Assembly (NCBI RefSeq): GCF_036010485.1 | Contig: NZ_CP108568.1 | Span: 1,860,001 to 1,924,000 of the forward strand | Origin: Streptomyces sp. NBC_01198 | GTDB lineage: Bacteria; Actinomycetota; Actinomycetes; Streptomycetales; Streptomycetaceae | DNA length: 64,000 nucleotides | Direction of reading: 5' to 3' | Notes under the pieces: generated by a model | Databases searched by the model: none | The model's input: the letters and a program-made list of their open reading frames with translations, nothing else | Told to the model about the DNA's origin: nothing | Translations under genes and position numbers: made by a program | In this document: positions 1 to 8,733 of the stretch, piece after piece | How positions within the stretch are numbered: position 1 is the stretch's first letter | Layout of the letters: each line of letters starts with the position of its first letter

Positions 1-909
1 GTACGCGCGGCCATCGACGGCTTCCGCGCCGAGGCGGTCTCCTCGGGCGCCAGCAAGGGCCCGGTGACGGTCACCGTGCACAGCCCGCAGAACGTCGCCA
101 GGATCGACGTGCCGCTGGCCGGCGGCAGCGACCGCGCCAAGGACGAGGCCGACGTGACGCTGCTGCGCGACCACGTACGCCCCGACACCCTCGGCAAGGT
201 CGACGGCCTGCAGGCCCCGGTGACCGGGGAGACGGCCGGGTCCATGGACTTCACGCACAAGATCACCAGCAGCGTGCCGCCGGTCTTCGCCTTCGTGACC
301 GTCTTCGCCTTCCTGCTGATGCTGCTGTCCTTCCGGTCGCTGACCATCGCGCTGACCTCGATCGTGCTGAACCTGCTGTCGGTGGGCGCCGCCTACGGCG
401 TCCTGACCGCGGTCTTCCAGCACGGCTGGGGCGCCTCGCTGGTCGGCGCGCACGGCACCGGCGCGGTGGTGGCCTGGCTGCCGCTGTTCCTGTTCGTGAT
501 CCTGTTCGGGCTGAGCATGGACTACCACGTCTTCGTGGTCTCCCGGATCCGCGAGGCCAGGATGCGCGGTCTGGCCACCAGGGGCGCCATCGAGCACGGC
601 ATCACCACCACCGCGGGCGTCGTCACCAGCGCGGCGGTGATCATGGTCGCCGTCTTCGCGATCTTCGGCACCCTGTCGATGCAGAGCATGAAGCAGATGG
701 GCGTCGGCCTGGCCTTCGCGGTGCTGATCGACGCCACCGTGATCCGCGGGGTGCTGCTGCCCGCGGTGATGACCCTGCTCGGCGACCGGAACTGGTACCT
801 GCCGCGCTGGATGCACCGGCTGCCCGACCTCACCCACGACGAGTCGGCCCTGCCGCGGCCCCCGGCCACCGCGCCGCAACCGGCCGAGCCACTGCCCGAC
901 CGCGTCTGA
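1..909 (+). CDS. MMPL/RND-family membrane transporter, C-terminal part
   Basis: The reading frame is open from base 1, so the gene starts outside the window and only its last 302 codons are seen. A soluble stretch is followed from about residue 90 by several hydrophobic helices and the motif F-G-L-S-M-D-Y-H-V-F, the conserved acidic/Tyr signature of MMPL-type lipid or drug exporters. It ends with a Pro-rich cytoplasmic tail. The family moves hydrophobic molecules across the membrane using proton motive force. The substrate cannot be inferred here. A strong hairpin follows the stop codon. Confidence 0.85.
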   Translation, partial: VRAAIDGFRAEAVSSGASKGPVTVTVHSPQNVARIDVPLAGGSDRAKDEADVTLLRDHVRPDTLGKVDGLQAPVTGETAGSMDFTHKITSSVPPVFAFVTVFAFLLMLLSFRSLTIALTSIVLNLLSVGAAYGVLTAVFQHGWGASLVGAHGTGAVVAWLPLFLFVILFGLSMDYHVFVVSRIREARMRGLATRGAIEHGITTTAGVVTSAAVIMVAVFAIFGTLSMQSMKQMGVGLAFAVLIDATVIRGVLLPAVMTLLGDRNWYLPRWMHRLPDLTHDESALPRPPATAPQPAEPLPDRV

Positions 910-929
910 CCAGGCCCTCCACGACCCGT

Positions 930-960
930 GTGCCCCCGTACCGATCCGGTACGGGGGCAC
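930..960 (+). terminator. Hairpin after the MMPL gene
   Basis: A perfect 13-bp stem (GTGCCCCCGTACC and its complement) encloses the loop GATCC. It begins 20 bases after the MMPL stop codon. There is no T-run, as is common in high-GC actinobacteria. It also argues against starting the next gene at the GTG inside this stem. Confidence 0.6.
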
Positions 961-976
961 TGTCGGCGGTCGCCGC

Positions 977-989
977 TACGGTGGTGCGC
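977..989 (+). promoter_or_regulatory. Leaderless -10 box for the sigma factor gene
   Basis: TACGGT matches the actinobacterial TANNNT -10 hexamer and ends 7 bases before the ATG at 990. No Shine-Dalgarno sequence precedes that ATG. Transcription would begin at or beside the start codon. Confidence 0.5.
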
Positions 990-2036
990 ATGACCGTACG
1001 GGAGAGCAGCGCAGGCGGGACGACGGTGACGGGCGCCGACGAGGTCGAGCGCGGTCTCGAGCAGTATCGGGTGGAGCTGACCGGCTACTGCTACCGGATG
1101 CTCGGCTCCGCCTTCGAGGCGGAGGACGCGGTGCAGGAGACGCTGGTGCGGGCCTGGCGTGCCGCCGACCGGTTCGAGGGCCGCTCCTCGCTGCGGTCCT
1201 GGCTGTACCGCATCGCCACCAACGTGTGCCTGGACAGCCTCAACGCGGGAAAGCGCCGCGCCCGGCCGATGGACCTCTCGCCCGCCTCGCCCGCCGACAC
1301 TGTGCTGCCGGGACCGACGGCGGAGGGGGTGTGGGTGGAGCCCGCGCCGGACGGCCGGGTGGTGCCCGAGGGCGGCGACCCGGCGGACGTGGTGGTCTCC
1401 CGGGAGACCGTCAGGCTCGCCTTCGTGGCCGCGCTGCAGCATCTGCCGCCGCGGCAGCGGGCGGTGCTGATCCTGCGCGAGGTGCTGGCCTGGAAGGCCA
1501 GCGAGACCGCGGAGCTGCTGGAGACGACGGTGCCGTCGGTCAACAGCGCGCTGCAACGGGCCAGGGCCACCCTGGCGGAGGCCGGCGCGTCGGCGGACAC
1601 GGCGGTGCGGGACGCGGAGCTCGACGCGGACCGGGAGGCGCTGCTGGCCCGCTATGTGGACGCTTTCGAGCGGTACGACCTGCGGTCGCTGACCACGCTG
1701 CTGCACGAGGACGCGGTGCTCAACATGCCGCCGTATCCGATGTGGGTGACCGGCCACGACGACATACGCGACTTCATGGCGACGGTCGGCGCCGGGTGCG
1801 CGGGGTCGCTGATGGTGCCGGTCGCGGCCAGCGGGCTGCCGGGCTTCGCGCAGTACCGCCCGGACCCGGCGGGCGGCTTCCGGGCCTTCGCGCTCCAGGT
1901 GATCGAGGTCTCCGGCGGGCGGATCAGCACGATGACGTCATTCCACGACGCGGTCCGGCTCTTCCCGCTCTTCGGGCTCCCACTCGAACTCCCCGCCCAG
2001 CCCGGCAAGCCGGACCAGCGTCCGCAGTCCGGGTGA
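990..2036 (+). CDS. Sigma-70 family (ECF-type) sigma factor with SnoaL-like C-terminal domain
   Basis: A 348-residue alternative sigma factor. Region 2 lies at about residues 20-90, with the core-binding segment around Y-R-M-L-G-S-A-F-E-A-E-D-A-V-Q-E. Region 4 (helix-turn-helix) lies at about 135-190, around L-P-P-R-Q-R-A-V-L-I-L-R-E-V. The last about 120 residues form a SnoaL/NTF2-like domain (A-R-Y-V-D-A-F-E-R-Y-D), as in the SigJ/ECF41-like and TIGR02960 groups, where the tail modulates activity. There is no anti-sigma gene next door. ATG 990 is chosen because a TANNNT box lies 7 bases upstream and the earlier in-frame GTG is inside a hairpin. The 3' end overlaps an antisense STAS gene. 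Confidence 0.85.
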   Translation: MTVRESSAGGTTVTGADEVERGLEQYRVELTGYCYRMLGSAFEAEDAVQETLVRAWRAADRFEGRSSLRSWLYRIATNVCLDSLNAGKRRARPMDLSPASPADTVLPGPTAEGVWVEPAPDGRVVPEGGDPADVVVSRETVRLAFVAALQHLPPRQRAVLILREVLAWKASETAELLETTVPSVNSALQRARATLAEAGASADTAVRDAELDADREALLARYVDAFERYDLRSLTTLLHEDAVLNMPPYPMWVTGHDDIRDFMATVGAGCAGSLMVPVAASGLPGFAQYRPDPAGGFRAFALQVIEVSGGRISTMTSFHDAVRLFPLFGLPLELPAQPGKPDQRPQSG

Positions 2037-2201
2037 CGCTCCGCACAGCCGCACCCGGCGCCCGGTACGGCGGGCCGCCAGCAGCAGCGTGGCGAGCGCG
2101 CCGAGCGTCGCGGTGGTGGCGGGCAGCCCGGCCGCGTCCACGCTGACCGCCAGCGGGCTGCCCTGACCTGGGCCGTTCTGCGGGCCGGGGGCCGGCGTCA
2201 C
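1938..2201 (-). CDS. Small STAS-domain protein (anti-sigma antagonist-like)
   Basis: An 87-residue product with the pattern of a STAS domain: a beta strand (L-A-V-S-V-D-A), a helix rich in L and A (L-G-A-L-A-T-L-L-L-A-A-R-R), a strand (R-R-V-R-L-C-G-A-S) and a final helix with L-V-R-L-A-G-L. STAS proteins bind anti-sigma factors or act as small regulatory modules. Start GTG 2201 is preceded by GAGGAGG at 7 bases. The last 99 bases lie antisense to the 3' end of the sigma-factor gene, so the two genes converge and overlap. It is short and identified by pattern only. Confidence 0.55.
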   Translation of the reverse strand: MTPAPGPQNGPGQGSPLAVSVDAAGLPATTATLGALATLLLAARRTGRRVRLCGASPGLRTLVRLAGLGGEFEWEPEEREEPDRVVE

Positions 2202-2448
2202 CACGAGTCCTCCTCGGTCCGGCCCGCGGGAAACGGGCTCCGCAGATACCGACCTGCCGCGCGGTGCGAAGTCATCGCTCACCGGGGTACGTATTTCGGA
2301 GCGGATTGGGGGCAGACCAGGCGCGAATCGGGGGCGCACCGGTGGGAGACTGGCCGTTGTCCGTACACATGGGCGATGACAACGGCATATGCAGGCGGAC
2401 GGCCGGCGGCTGCCGGCCGCGTCCGGCGGACTTCGGAGGGGTCGGGGC

Positions 2449-3312
2449 ATGGCGGAAGCGGTGTTCACGCAGGAGCGGGCGCAGGCGGTCCTGGAGACCG
2501 CCGGCCACCCGTCGGCCGACCTGCTCTCCTTCGGGGAGAACGCGGTCTTCGCGGCCGGCCGGCTGGTGATCAAGGTGGGCCGCGGCGCCGACCTGCTGGA
2601 CCGCGCCCGCCGCGAGGTGCGCACCGCCGACTGGCTCGCCAAGCACGACGTGCCCGCGGTGCGCTCGGCCGAGTCCGAGGTGCGGCTGGTGGACGGCCAC
2701 CCGATCACGTACTGGCAGCGGCTCCCCGAGTCGCTGCGGCCCGCGGAGCCCGCCGACGTCGCCCCGCTGCTGCGGCTGGTGCACGCGCTGCCCGAGCCGG
2801 ACTTCGGGCTGCCGCCGCGGGATCTGCTGGGCGGTCTCGAGCGCTGGCTGCGGCTGGCCGGTGACGCGATCGACCCGGCCGACGCGTCCTTCCTGCGGGC
2901 CCGCAGGGACCGGCTGGCCGCGGCGGTCACCGAACTGGTGCCGCACCTGCCGCGCGGCCCGATCCACGGCGACGCCCTCCCCCGCAACGTGCACATCGGC
3001 CCCGACGGGCCGGTCCTGGTGGACCTGGAGACCTTCTCCTCCGACCTGCGCGAGCACGACCTGGTCGTCCAGACCCTCAGCCGCGACCGCTACGGGGTGC
3101 CGCCGGCCGCCTACCGGGCCTTCACCGACGCCTACGGCTGGGACGTCGGGGAGTGGGAGGGCTGCGAGGTGCTGCGCGGGGCACGGGAGACGGCGGGCTG
3201 CGCCTGGGTCGCCCAGCACGCGGCGGCGAACCCCGCCGCGCGCAGCGAGTTCCGCCGCCGGGTGGCCTCGCTGCGCTCCGGCGACACGACGGTGCGCTGG
3301 TACTCCTTCTGA
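2449..3312 (+). CDS. APH-family phosphotransferase (aminoglycoside/choline kinase-like)
   Basis: A 287-residue protein of the aminoglycoside phosphotransferase family. The kinase catalytic loop H-G-D-A-L-P-R-N is at about residues 172-179, followed by the Mg-binding segment V-L-V-D-L-E. The N-lobe has V-I-K-V-G with the likely ATP-contacting lysine. The family phosphorylates hydroxyls of small molecules. Sequence alone does not show that it confers antibiotic resistance, and most such actinobacterial genes have unknown substrates. GGAGGG sits 8 bases before the ATG. It is monocistronic by spacing. Confidence 0.8.
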   Translation: MAEAVFTQERAQAVLETAGHPSADLLSFGENAVFAAGRLVIKVGRGADLLDRARREVRTADWLAKHDVPAVRSAESEVRLVDGHPITYWQRLPESLRPAEPADVAPLLRLVHALPEPDFGLPPRDLLGGLERWLRLAGDAIDPADASFLRARRDRLAAAVTELVPHLPRGPIHGDALPRNVHIGPDGPVLVDLETFSSDLREHDLVVQTLSRDRYGVPPAAYRAFTDAYGWDVGEWEGCEVLRGARETAGCAWVAQHAAANPAARSEFRRRVASLRSGDTTVRWYSF

Positions 3313-3536
3313 CGCCTGTTCCGCCACAGGTTCCGACGCCGCGCCGGACGCCGGTTCTGACACCGGGCCGGACGCCGGGCGCCCCTTCCCGTGCTGCCCG
3401 GTCCCGGTGGTGTGCGACCGCGGACAACTGTGGCAACTGCGGCGATGCCATCCTTTGATCCAACCCTTGCACCGGTGTCAGACTTAGCCGGTCCTCCGCT
3501 CCCGGGGCGGCGCCCGTGCAGGGAAGGGAATCTGGC

Positions 3537-5012
3537 ATGTCCAACACACTCGCGGGGCAGCGCGGGACGCTTCTGCTGCTCACGAGCGTCGAACTCGTCG
3601 TCTTCCTCGACTCGTCCGTCGTCAACCTGGCGATGCCGAGCATCGGCAAGGCACTGGCCATGAGCGTCGCGACGCTGGTCTGGGTCAGCAGTGCCTACCA
3701 GGTGACCTTCGGCGGCTTCCAGTTAGGCGCCGGCCGCACCACCGACCGGCTCGGCAGACGGCTGATGTTCCAGACCGGGCTCACCGTCTTCACCGCCGCG
3801 TCCCTGCTGGCCGGCCTCACCCACACCGGCTGGGCGCTGATCGCCGCACGGGCCGTGCAGGGTGTCGGCGCGGCCATCCTCATCCCCGCCGAACTGGCGC
3901 TGATCACCGCGGTGTTCACCGAGCCGGCGGCGTACCGCCGGGCGTTCGGCGTGTGGAGCGCGATGGGCGCGGTCGGTGCGGCGGGCGGGGTCGCGGTGGG
4001 CGGCCTGATCGTCTCCGCCCTCGGCTGGCAGTGGGTCTTCCTGATCAACGTGCCGATCGGCGTGCTGGGACTGCTGGTCAGCAACCGGCTGCTGCCGCGC
4101 GACGGCATCGACCTGCGGGCGGTGCGGCGCCGGGAGCTCGACCTGCCCGGCATGGTCACCGGCACCAGTTGCCTGCTGCTGCTGGTCTACGTCGTCACCA
4201 AGGGCGCCGAGGGCTCGCTGAACCTGCGGCACGAGCAGCTGGCCGCGCTCGCGGTGCTGCTCGGCGCGAGTTTCGTGATCATCGAGCGGCGGGTCGAGAC
4301 CCCGCTGCTGCCCTTCCGGCTGTTCCGCACCCGCAACATCACCGGCTCGTCCGTGGTGAGCTTCCTGGTCGGCGCGGCCCACGTGCCGGTCTTCGTCTTC
4401 CTGTCGCTGTACTTCCAGGAGGTGCACGGCTACAGCGCCGTCAGGTCGGGCCTCGCGGTGCTGCCGATCGCGGTCACCGGGATCCCGGTGGCGCGGCTGC
4501 TGATCCCGCGCGCGCTCAAGGCCGTCGGACCGCGGATGGTGCTGATCGGCGGTCTTGCCCTGCTGACGGTCGGGCTGCTGCTGCTGTCCAGGATCCCCAC
4601 CCACGCCGACTACGTGACCGGCTTCCTGCCGGCCGCCGCCGTCTTCGCGGTGGGCCTGCCGGCCTGCTTCGTGGGCTCGACCATGCCGGCGATGAAGGCC
4701 GCGCGGCCCAGCGAGACCGGCATCGTCTCGGGTGTGGTGAACACCGCCCAGCGGCTCGGCGCCGGCATGGGCGTCGCCGTCCTGGCGGCCGTCGCCAACT
4801 CGCGGACCGCTGACCACCACGGCGGTTCTGCCGCCGACGCGATCAACGCCGGTTACCACAGCGCCTTCCTGGGTGCCGCGACCCTCGCGGTGCTCGGCCT
4901 GGTGGTGGCGGTCCTGGTCGTCCAGCAGCCGCCGGAGCCGGCCGAGGACGGGCCCCAGCGGGACGAGCAGCCGGTCGCCGCAGCCGAGGACGGCCAGGCC
5001 GCCGCCGACTGA
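3537..5012 (+). CDS. MFS drug/metabolite exporter, DHA2 (14-helix) type, with a TTA codon
   Basis: A 491-residue transporter. The N-terminus enters the membrane with E-L-V-V-F-L-D-S-S-V-V-N-L-A-M-P, a DHA2 motif D1-like segment. The loop G-R-T-T-D-R-L-G-R-R matches MFS motif A, and G-A-A-I-L-I-P-A lies in the antiporter region. Length and hydrophobicity fit 14 helices as in QacA/EmrB pumps. Codon 63 (bases 3723-3725) is TTA, which in streptomycetes needs the bldA tRNA, so translation is probably delayed to late growth. The neighbouring monooxygenase also has one TTA. ATG 3537 follows the purine-rich GGGAAGGGA. Confidence 0.88.
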   Translation: MSNTLAGQRGTLLLLTSVELVVFLDSSVVNLAMPSIGKALAMSVATLVWVSSAYQVTFGGFQLGAGRTTDRLGRRLMFQTGLTVFTAASLLAGLTHTGWALIAARAVQGVGAAILIPAELALITAVFTEPAAYRRAFGVWSAMGAVGAAGGVAVGGLIVSALGWQWVFLINVPIGVLGLLVSNRLLPRDGIDLRAVRRRELDLPGMVTGTSCLLLLVYVVTKGAEGSLNLRHEQLAALAVLLGASFVIIERRVETPLLPFRLFRTRNITGSSVVSFLVGAAHVPVFVFLSLYFQEVHGYSAVRSGLAVLPIAVTGIPVARLLIPRALKAVGPRMVLIGGLALLTVGLLLLSRIPTHADYVTGFLPAAAVFAVGLPACFVGSTMPAMKAARPSETGIVSGVVNTAQRLGAGMGVAVLAAVANSRTADHHGGSAADAINAGYHSAFLGAATLAVLGLVVAVLVVQQPPEPAEDGPQRDEQPVAAAEDGQAAAD

Positions 5013-5193
5013 CCGGACCGACGGCTCACCTCCGGGGCCGATTCGGACCGGCGTTCGAGCAATTTGAAGGATGGCGTCCGCGGTTGACAGGGACAACCAT
5101 CAGGGGCAGTCCGGTCACACCGTGGTGAGGGGGACTGGCCACTGGGGGCAGTCGGTCACGAACGGTAGCGGCGACCGGCTGGAGGGGGTTCCC

Positions 5194-6366
5194 ATGAGGT
5201 CGGTCCGTGTGCTGGTCGTGGGTGGCGGTATCGGAGGTCTGGCGCTGGCCGTCGGCCTGCGCGACCGCGGCGCCGAGGTCGAGGTCTTCGAACGCGCCAA
5301 GACCTTCGGCAACACCGGCTCCGGCGTCGAACTGACGCCGAACGGAGTGAAGTCGCTGACCTGTATCCGCGCGGAGTTAGGCAGGTCGGCGGTGCGCAGC
5401 GGCTGGCCGAGCACCCGCCATGTCGGACGGATACCCGTGCTGCGAGCGGACGGTAAGCTGCTGCGCAGCAGGGACCTGGCCGGCTTCCCGGAGAAGTGGG
5501 GCGCCCCGCTGGTCGGAATACTCCGCTCCGAGCTGCACCGGCTGCTCACCGAGGCAGTGGACTGCCCGGGCGCCGGCAAGCTCACCGTGCACCGCGGCGC
5601 CGACGTCACCTCCGTGGCCTCGACGTCTCGGCTGGCGAACCTGGAACTCGCCGACGGGCGTACCGCCGAGGGTGACGCGGTCATCGGCGCCGACGGAGTC
5701 CGTTCGACCGTCCGCGGCATCGTCGTGCCCGGCTCCGGCACCCGCTACCTGTTCACCTCGGTACGCGGCATCGCCCCGCGGACCGCCGAACACACCGACG
5801 GCTTCGTCGTGGTCGGCCCGGCCGGGCACTTCTTCGCCGAGGCGGTCGACATGGACCGGGCCTTCTGGACCGCGACCGTCAAGGCCCCGGAGGGCAGTTG
5901 GCCGGCGCGGTCCGCGGCGGCCGCGAAGAAGGATCTGCTGGCCCTGTGGGGCGACTGGGCGCACCCGATGCCCGCCATGGTCGCAGCGACAGAGCTGTCC
6001 GACATCGTCGTCACCGACGTCCACGACTGCTCGCCGCTGCCCCGCTGGCACTCCGGCCGGGTGGCGCTGCTCGGCGATGCGGCCCACCCGATCGGACCGG
6101 TCCTCGGCCAGGGCGCCAACATGGCCCTGGAGGATGCGGCCTTCCTGTCGCAGGCCCTGACGGAGCGCGACGTGCCCGCGGCGCTGCGCCGCTACGAACG
6201 CGCCCGCTCCCGCCGCGCGAACCGGATCATCCGGCACACCCGGGTGGTCGCCCTGCTCGGCCACACGACCAACCCCGTCGCCGTCCGCGTCCGCGACGCC
6301 GTGATCACGATGCGGCGCCGCGACGAGACCTACCGCGACAAGGAGCTCTACAGCTACCGTCCCTGA
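5194..6366 (+). CDS. FAD-dependent monooxygenase (PHBH/aromatic hydroxylase fold), with a TTA codon
   Basis: A 390-residue group A flavoprotein monooxygenase. The dinucleotide-binding G-G-G-I-G-G is at about residues 10-15. E-R-A ends the second strand. The DG motif appears as G-A-D-G-V-R-S-T. The second FAD-binding motif is G-D-A-A-H-P-I-G-P at about 290-298. The family uses NAD(P)H and O2 to hydroxylate or epoxidise aromatic and polyketide-like substrates. Codon 62 (5377-5379) is TTA, as in the MFS gene just upstream. Together they look like a small tailoring/export pair under bldA control. The start is fixed by GGAGGGGG before ATG 5194. Confidence 0.87.
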   Translation: MRSVRVLVVGGGIGGLALAVGLRDRGAEVEVFERAKTFGNTGSGVELTPNGVKSLTCIRAELGRSAVRSGWPSTRHVGRIPVLRADGKLLRSRDLAGFPEKWGAPLVGILRSELHRLLTEAVDCPGAGKLTVHRGADVTSVASTSRLANLELADGRTAEGDAVIGADGVRSTVRGIVVPGSGTRYLFTSVRGIAPRTAEHTDGFVVVGPAGHFFAEAVDMDRAFWTATVKAPEGSWPARSAAAAKKDLLALWGDWAHPMPAMVAATELSDIVVTDVHDCSPLPRWHSGRVALLGDAAHPIGPVLGQGANMALEDAAFLSQALTERDVPAALRRYERARSRRANRIIRHTRVVALLGHTTNPVAVRVRDAVITMRRRDETYRDKELYSYRP

Positions 6367-6400
6367 CGTGCGCGGGCCCGGCGGGCCGTCCCGGTCTACG

Positions 6401-7105
6401 TCAGGCGGCCCGCCGCAGCGGCCAGTCGGGGGTGATCGGTGCCGCGGCCTTGTCCCGGCGGCGCAGCCACGCGGAGAAGTCCTCGGCCCACGCGGCATAC
6501 CAGCCGCCCTGGGCCGTGTGGAGGTCCCACAGGTCGGCCTCGCCCGCCTCGGGGAAGCGGGCGGCCAGCGCCCGGGCCACCCGGACCGCGGCCAGGGCGT
6601 CGGCGCCCGCGTCATGTGCGCCGTCCAGCACCACGCCGTAGACCGCGCAGGCCGCCTCCAGGGTGCGCTTGCCGCGGCGGTACTTGTCCAGCGCCCGGTC
6701 GATCACGAGCGGGTCGACCACCGGCCCTGGCCGGCCGCCCGGGGCGACCAGCGCCGGCAGCGCGTACCTGCGCAACTCGGCGTCCAGCAGGGTCAGGTCG
6801 AAGGGCGCGTTGTAGACCACGACCGGGACCCGCGCGGCCCAGTAGCCGCGCACCGCGTCGGCGACCTCGGCCACCACCTCGGGCGCCGGGCGGCCCTCGG
6901 CGGCGGCGCGGGCGGTGCTGACGCCGTGGATGGCGGTGGTCTCGGCCGGTATCGGCACTCCCGGATCGGCCAGCCAGGCCCGGTGCCGCACCGGCTGACC
7001 GTCCTTCACCTCGGTGACCGCCGCCGTCACGATCCGCGCCTGCCGCGGATCCGTCCCCGTGGTCTCCAGGTCGAAGCCGACCAGCAGATCCTCATGCCAT
7101 GCCAT
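6401..7105 (-). CDS. DEDDh 3'-5' exonuclease (DnaQ/epsilon-like)
   Basis: A 234-residue exonuclease. ExoI is F-D-L-E-T-T-G near residue 12 (catalytic D and E). ExoII is in V-Y-N-A-P-F-D-L-T. ExoIII is A-H-D-A-G-A-D-A, which gives the HxAxxD pattern of the DEDDh class. Such stand-alone epsilon-like proteins trim DNA or RNA 3' ends in repair or turnover. GGAAGGGGA lies before ATG 7105 and is preferred over an in-frame GTG 18 bases earlier. Confidence 0.85.
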   Translation of the reverse strand: MAWHEDLLVGFDLETTGTDPRQARIVTAAVTEVKDGQPVRHRAWLADPGVPIPAETTAIHGVSTARAAAEGRPAPEVVAEVADAVRGYWAARVPVVVYNAPFDLTLLDAELRRYALPALVAPGGRPGPVVDPLVIDRALDKYRRGKRTLEAACAVYGVVLDGAHDAGADALAAVRVARALAARFPEAGEADLWDLHTAQGGWYAAWAEDFSAWLRRRDKAAAPITPDWPLRRAA

Positions 7106-7235
7106 GGCGAGTCCCCTTCCCACCCCGTGTTCCCCGTCTGCCCTGCCATCATCGCGTGCACCACTGACACTCCCGGCACCGCCCGCCGGGCCGGCGGGCG
7201 GTGCCGGCGCGTCGGCGCCGCGGTGTGCCGCGGGT

Positions 7236-8474
7236 TCAGGACACCGGCCGGGCGTCGGTCCAGATGCTCTCGAACTCCTCGCGGTAGACCTCGAAGAGGC
7301 CGCCCTCGGCCGGCCGGTCGTCGGCGACCACCCGGCGGGACCCGCCGCGCAGCACCATCACCGGCGTCTCCATGCCGCGGGCCCTGCGCAGATACGACTG
7401 GACGACGGCGAGCCCCTCGCCGCTGTCGCCGTCGACCAGGTAGGCGGTGAAGCGCGGGGTCTCGTCGAAGACCTGGATCTCGAACGCGCCGGGGTCGCGC
7501 AGCCGGGCCCGCACCCGCCGCATGTGCATGATGTTCATCTCCACCGAGCGGCTCATCTCGCCGCGGCCAAGCCCCAGTTCGCGCTCACGGCGGCGGACGG
7601 CGCTGCTTGCCGGGTTGAGGAACAGCAGCCGCACCCGGCAGCCCGCCTCGGCCAGCCGGATCAGCCGCCGCCCGGAGTAGTTCTGCACCAGCAGGTTCAG
7701 CCCGATGCCCACCGCGTCCAGCCGCCGGGCCCCGGCGAAGAGGTCCTCGACGGGCAGTTGGCGCTGCAGCCGCACCCGGTCGGCGTAGACGCCGATGACG
7801 TCGGAGAAGCGGTCGGCGACGAGTTCCTCGATCGCGTCGACCGGCAGCCGCTGCGCGGCCGTACGGGCCTGTCCTGCGCCCAGCATCTCCAGCAGCCGCG
7901 CGCAGGCCCGCTCGGCCTGGTCGAGGACCGTACGGGACAGGGCGCGGTTGCGGGAGACCACATGCCGGGCCACCTCCAGCTCGTCCAGGGCGAGTTCGAG
8001 GTCGCGGCGGTCGTCGAAGTACGGCTCGAAGCACGGCCAGTGCTGGACGACCAGCTCCCGCAGCTGCGGCAGGGTCAGAAAGCTCAGCACGTTGTCGTCG
8101 GCGGGGTCGAGCAGGAAGCCCTTGCGGCGGCTCACCTCCCGTACGGCGACGGCCCGCTGGACCCACTCGTGGCCGGCCGGCCCGGCCGCGGCGACCACCC
8201 ACTCCTCGCCGTGCACGGGTTCGTAGATGGGCCGCAGCACCGCGTTGACGACGGCACGCAGCCGCTGTTCGACCAGGTTCAGCCAGACGTACGCGCGACC
8301 GGCCCTGCGGGCCCGGGTGCGTACCTCGGCCCACGCGTCGGCGCCCCAGTCGAGCTCCGCTCCGATCTCCATGGGCTGGGCGAGGGTGACTGCGCCCTGC
8401 GCCGCTTCCACAGTGGTGTCCTGCTGGTCACCCTGCTCACCGCCCCCCGGGAGCATCAGACCTCCGGACGTCAC
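7236..8474 (-). CDS. SAV2148-family HEPN-domain protein
   Basis: A 412-residue soluble protein that I recognise as the SAV2148-type HEPN family of streptomycetes. Its conserved core starts with P-M-E-I-G-A-E-L-D-W-G, and it is rich in helices (R-D-L-E-L-A-L-D-E-L-E-V-A-R). HEPN domains are often RNases or nucleotide-binding helpers, but no function is known for this family. GTG 8474 is taken as the start because the N-terminal M-T-S-G-G-L pattern fits family members. An ATG lies six codons further in. It is divergent from glgX across a 259-base gap. Confidence 0.75.
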   Translation of the reverse strand: MTSGGLMLPGGGEQGDQQDTTVEAAQGAVTLAQPMEIGAELDWGADAWAEVRTRARRAGRAYVWLNLVEQRLRAVVNAVLRPIYEPVHGEEWVVAAAGPAGHEWVQRAVAVREVSRRKGFLLDPADDNVLSFLTLPQLRELVVQHWPCFEPYFDDRRDLELALDELEVARHVVSRNRALSRTVLDQAERACARLLEMLGAGQARTAAQRLPVDAIEELVADRFSDVIGVYADRVRLQRQLPVEDLFAGARRLDAVGIGLNLLVQNYSGRRLIRLAEAGCRVRLLFLNPASSAVRRRERELGLGRGEMSRSVEMNIMHMRRVRARLRDPGAFEIQVFDETPRFTAYLVDGDSGEGLAVVQSYLRRARGMETPVMVLRGGSRRVVADDRPAEGGLFEVYREEFESIWTDARPVS

Positions 8475-8733
8475 CACTCCACCGCCTCCCACCCCCGTCC
8501 ACGATCAAGGAAGGGTACTGCGGTGCGGGGGGTGTCGCAGCAGTATCGACCCTACTTGACTACTACCGGACAACCCCATCACTCGTACGGTCGCTGCCTG
8601 TTGTGGCAGTGTCACCCTCGGGTGGGAGTCGATGGGAGGATGACTGTTCGGCAACCATCGGCAACGTAACCGCCGGGTGCGAGGACCAGGTGACCGGGCC
8701 GCGCGGCCCGGTCAGGAGTGGAAGAGTCTCGAC

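Noticed and set aside
2449..3312. Calling the APH-type protein an aminoglycoside resistance gene
   Set aside because: Family motifs show a small-molecule kinase only, and nothing in the context shows drug specificity.
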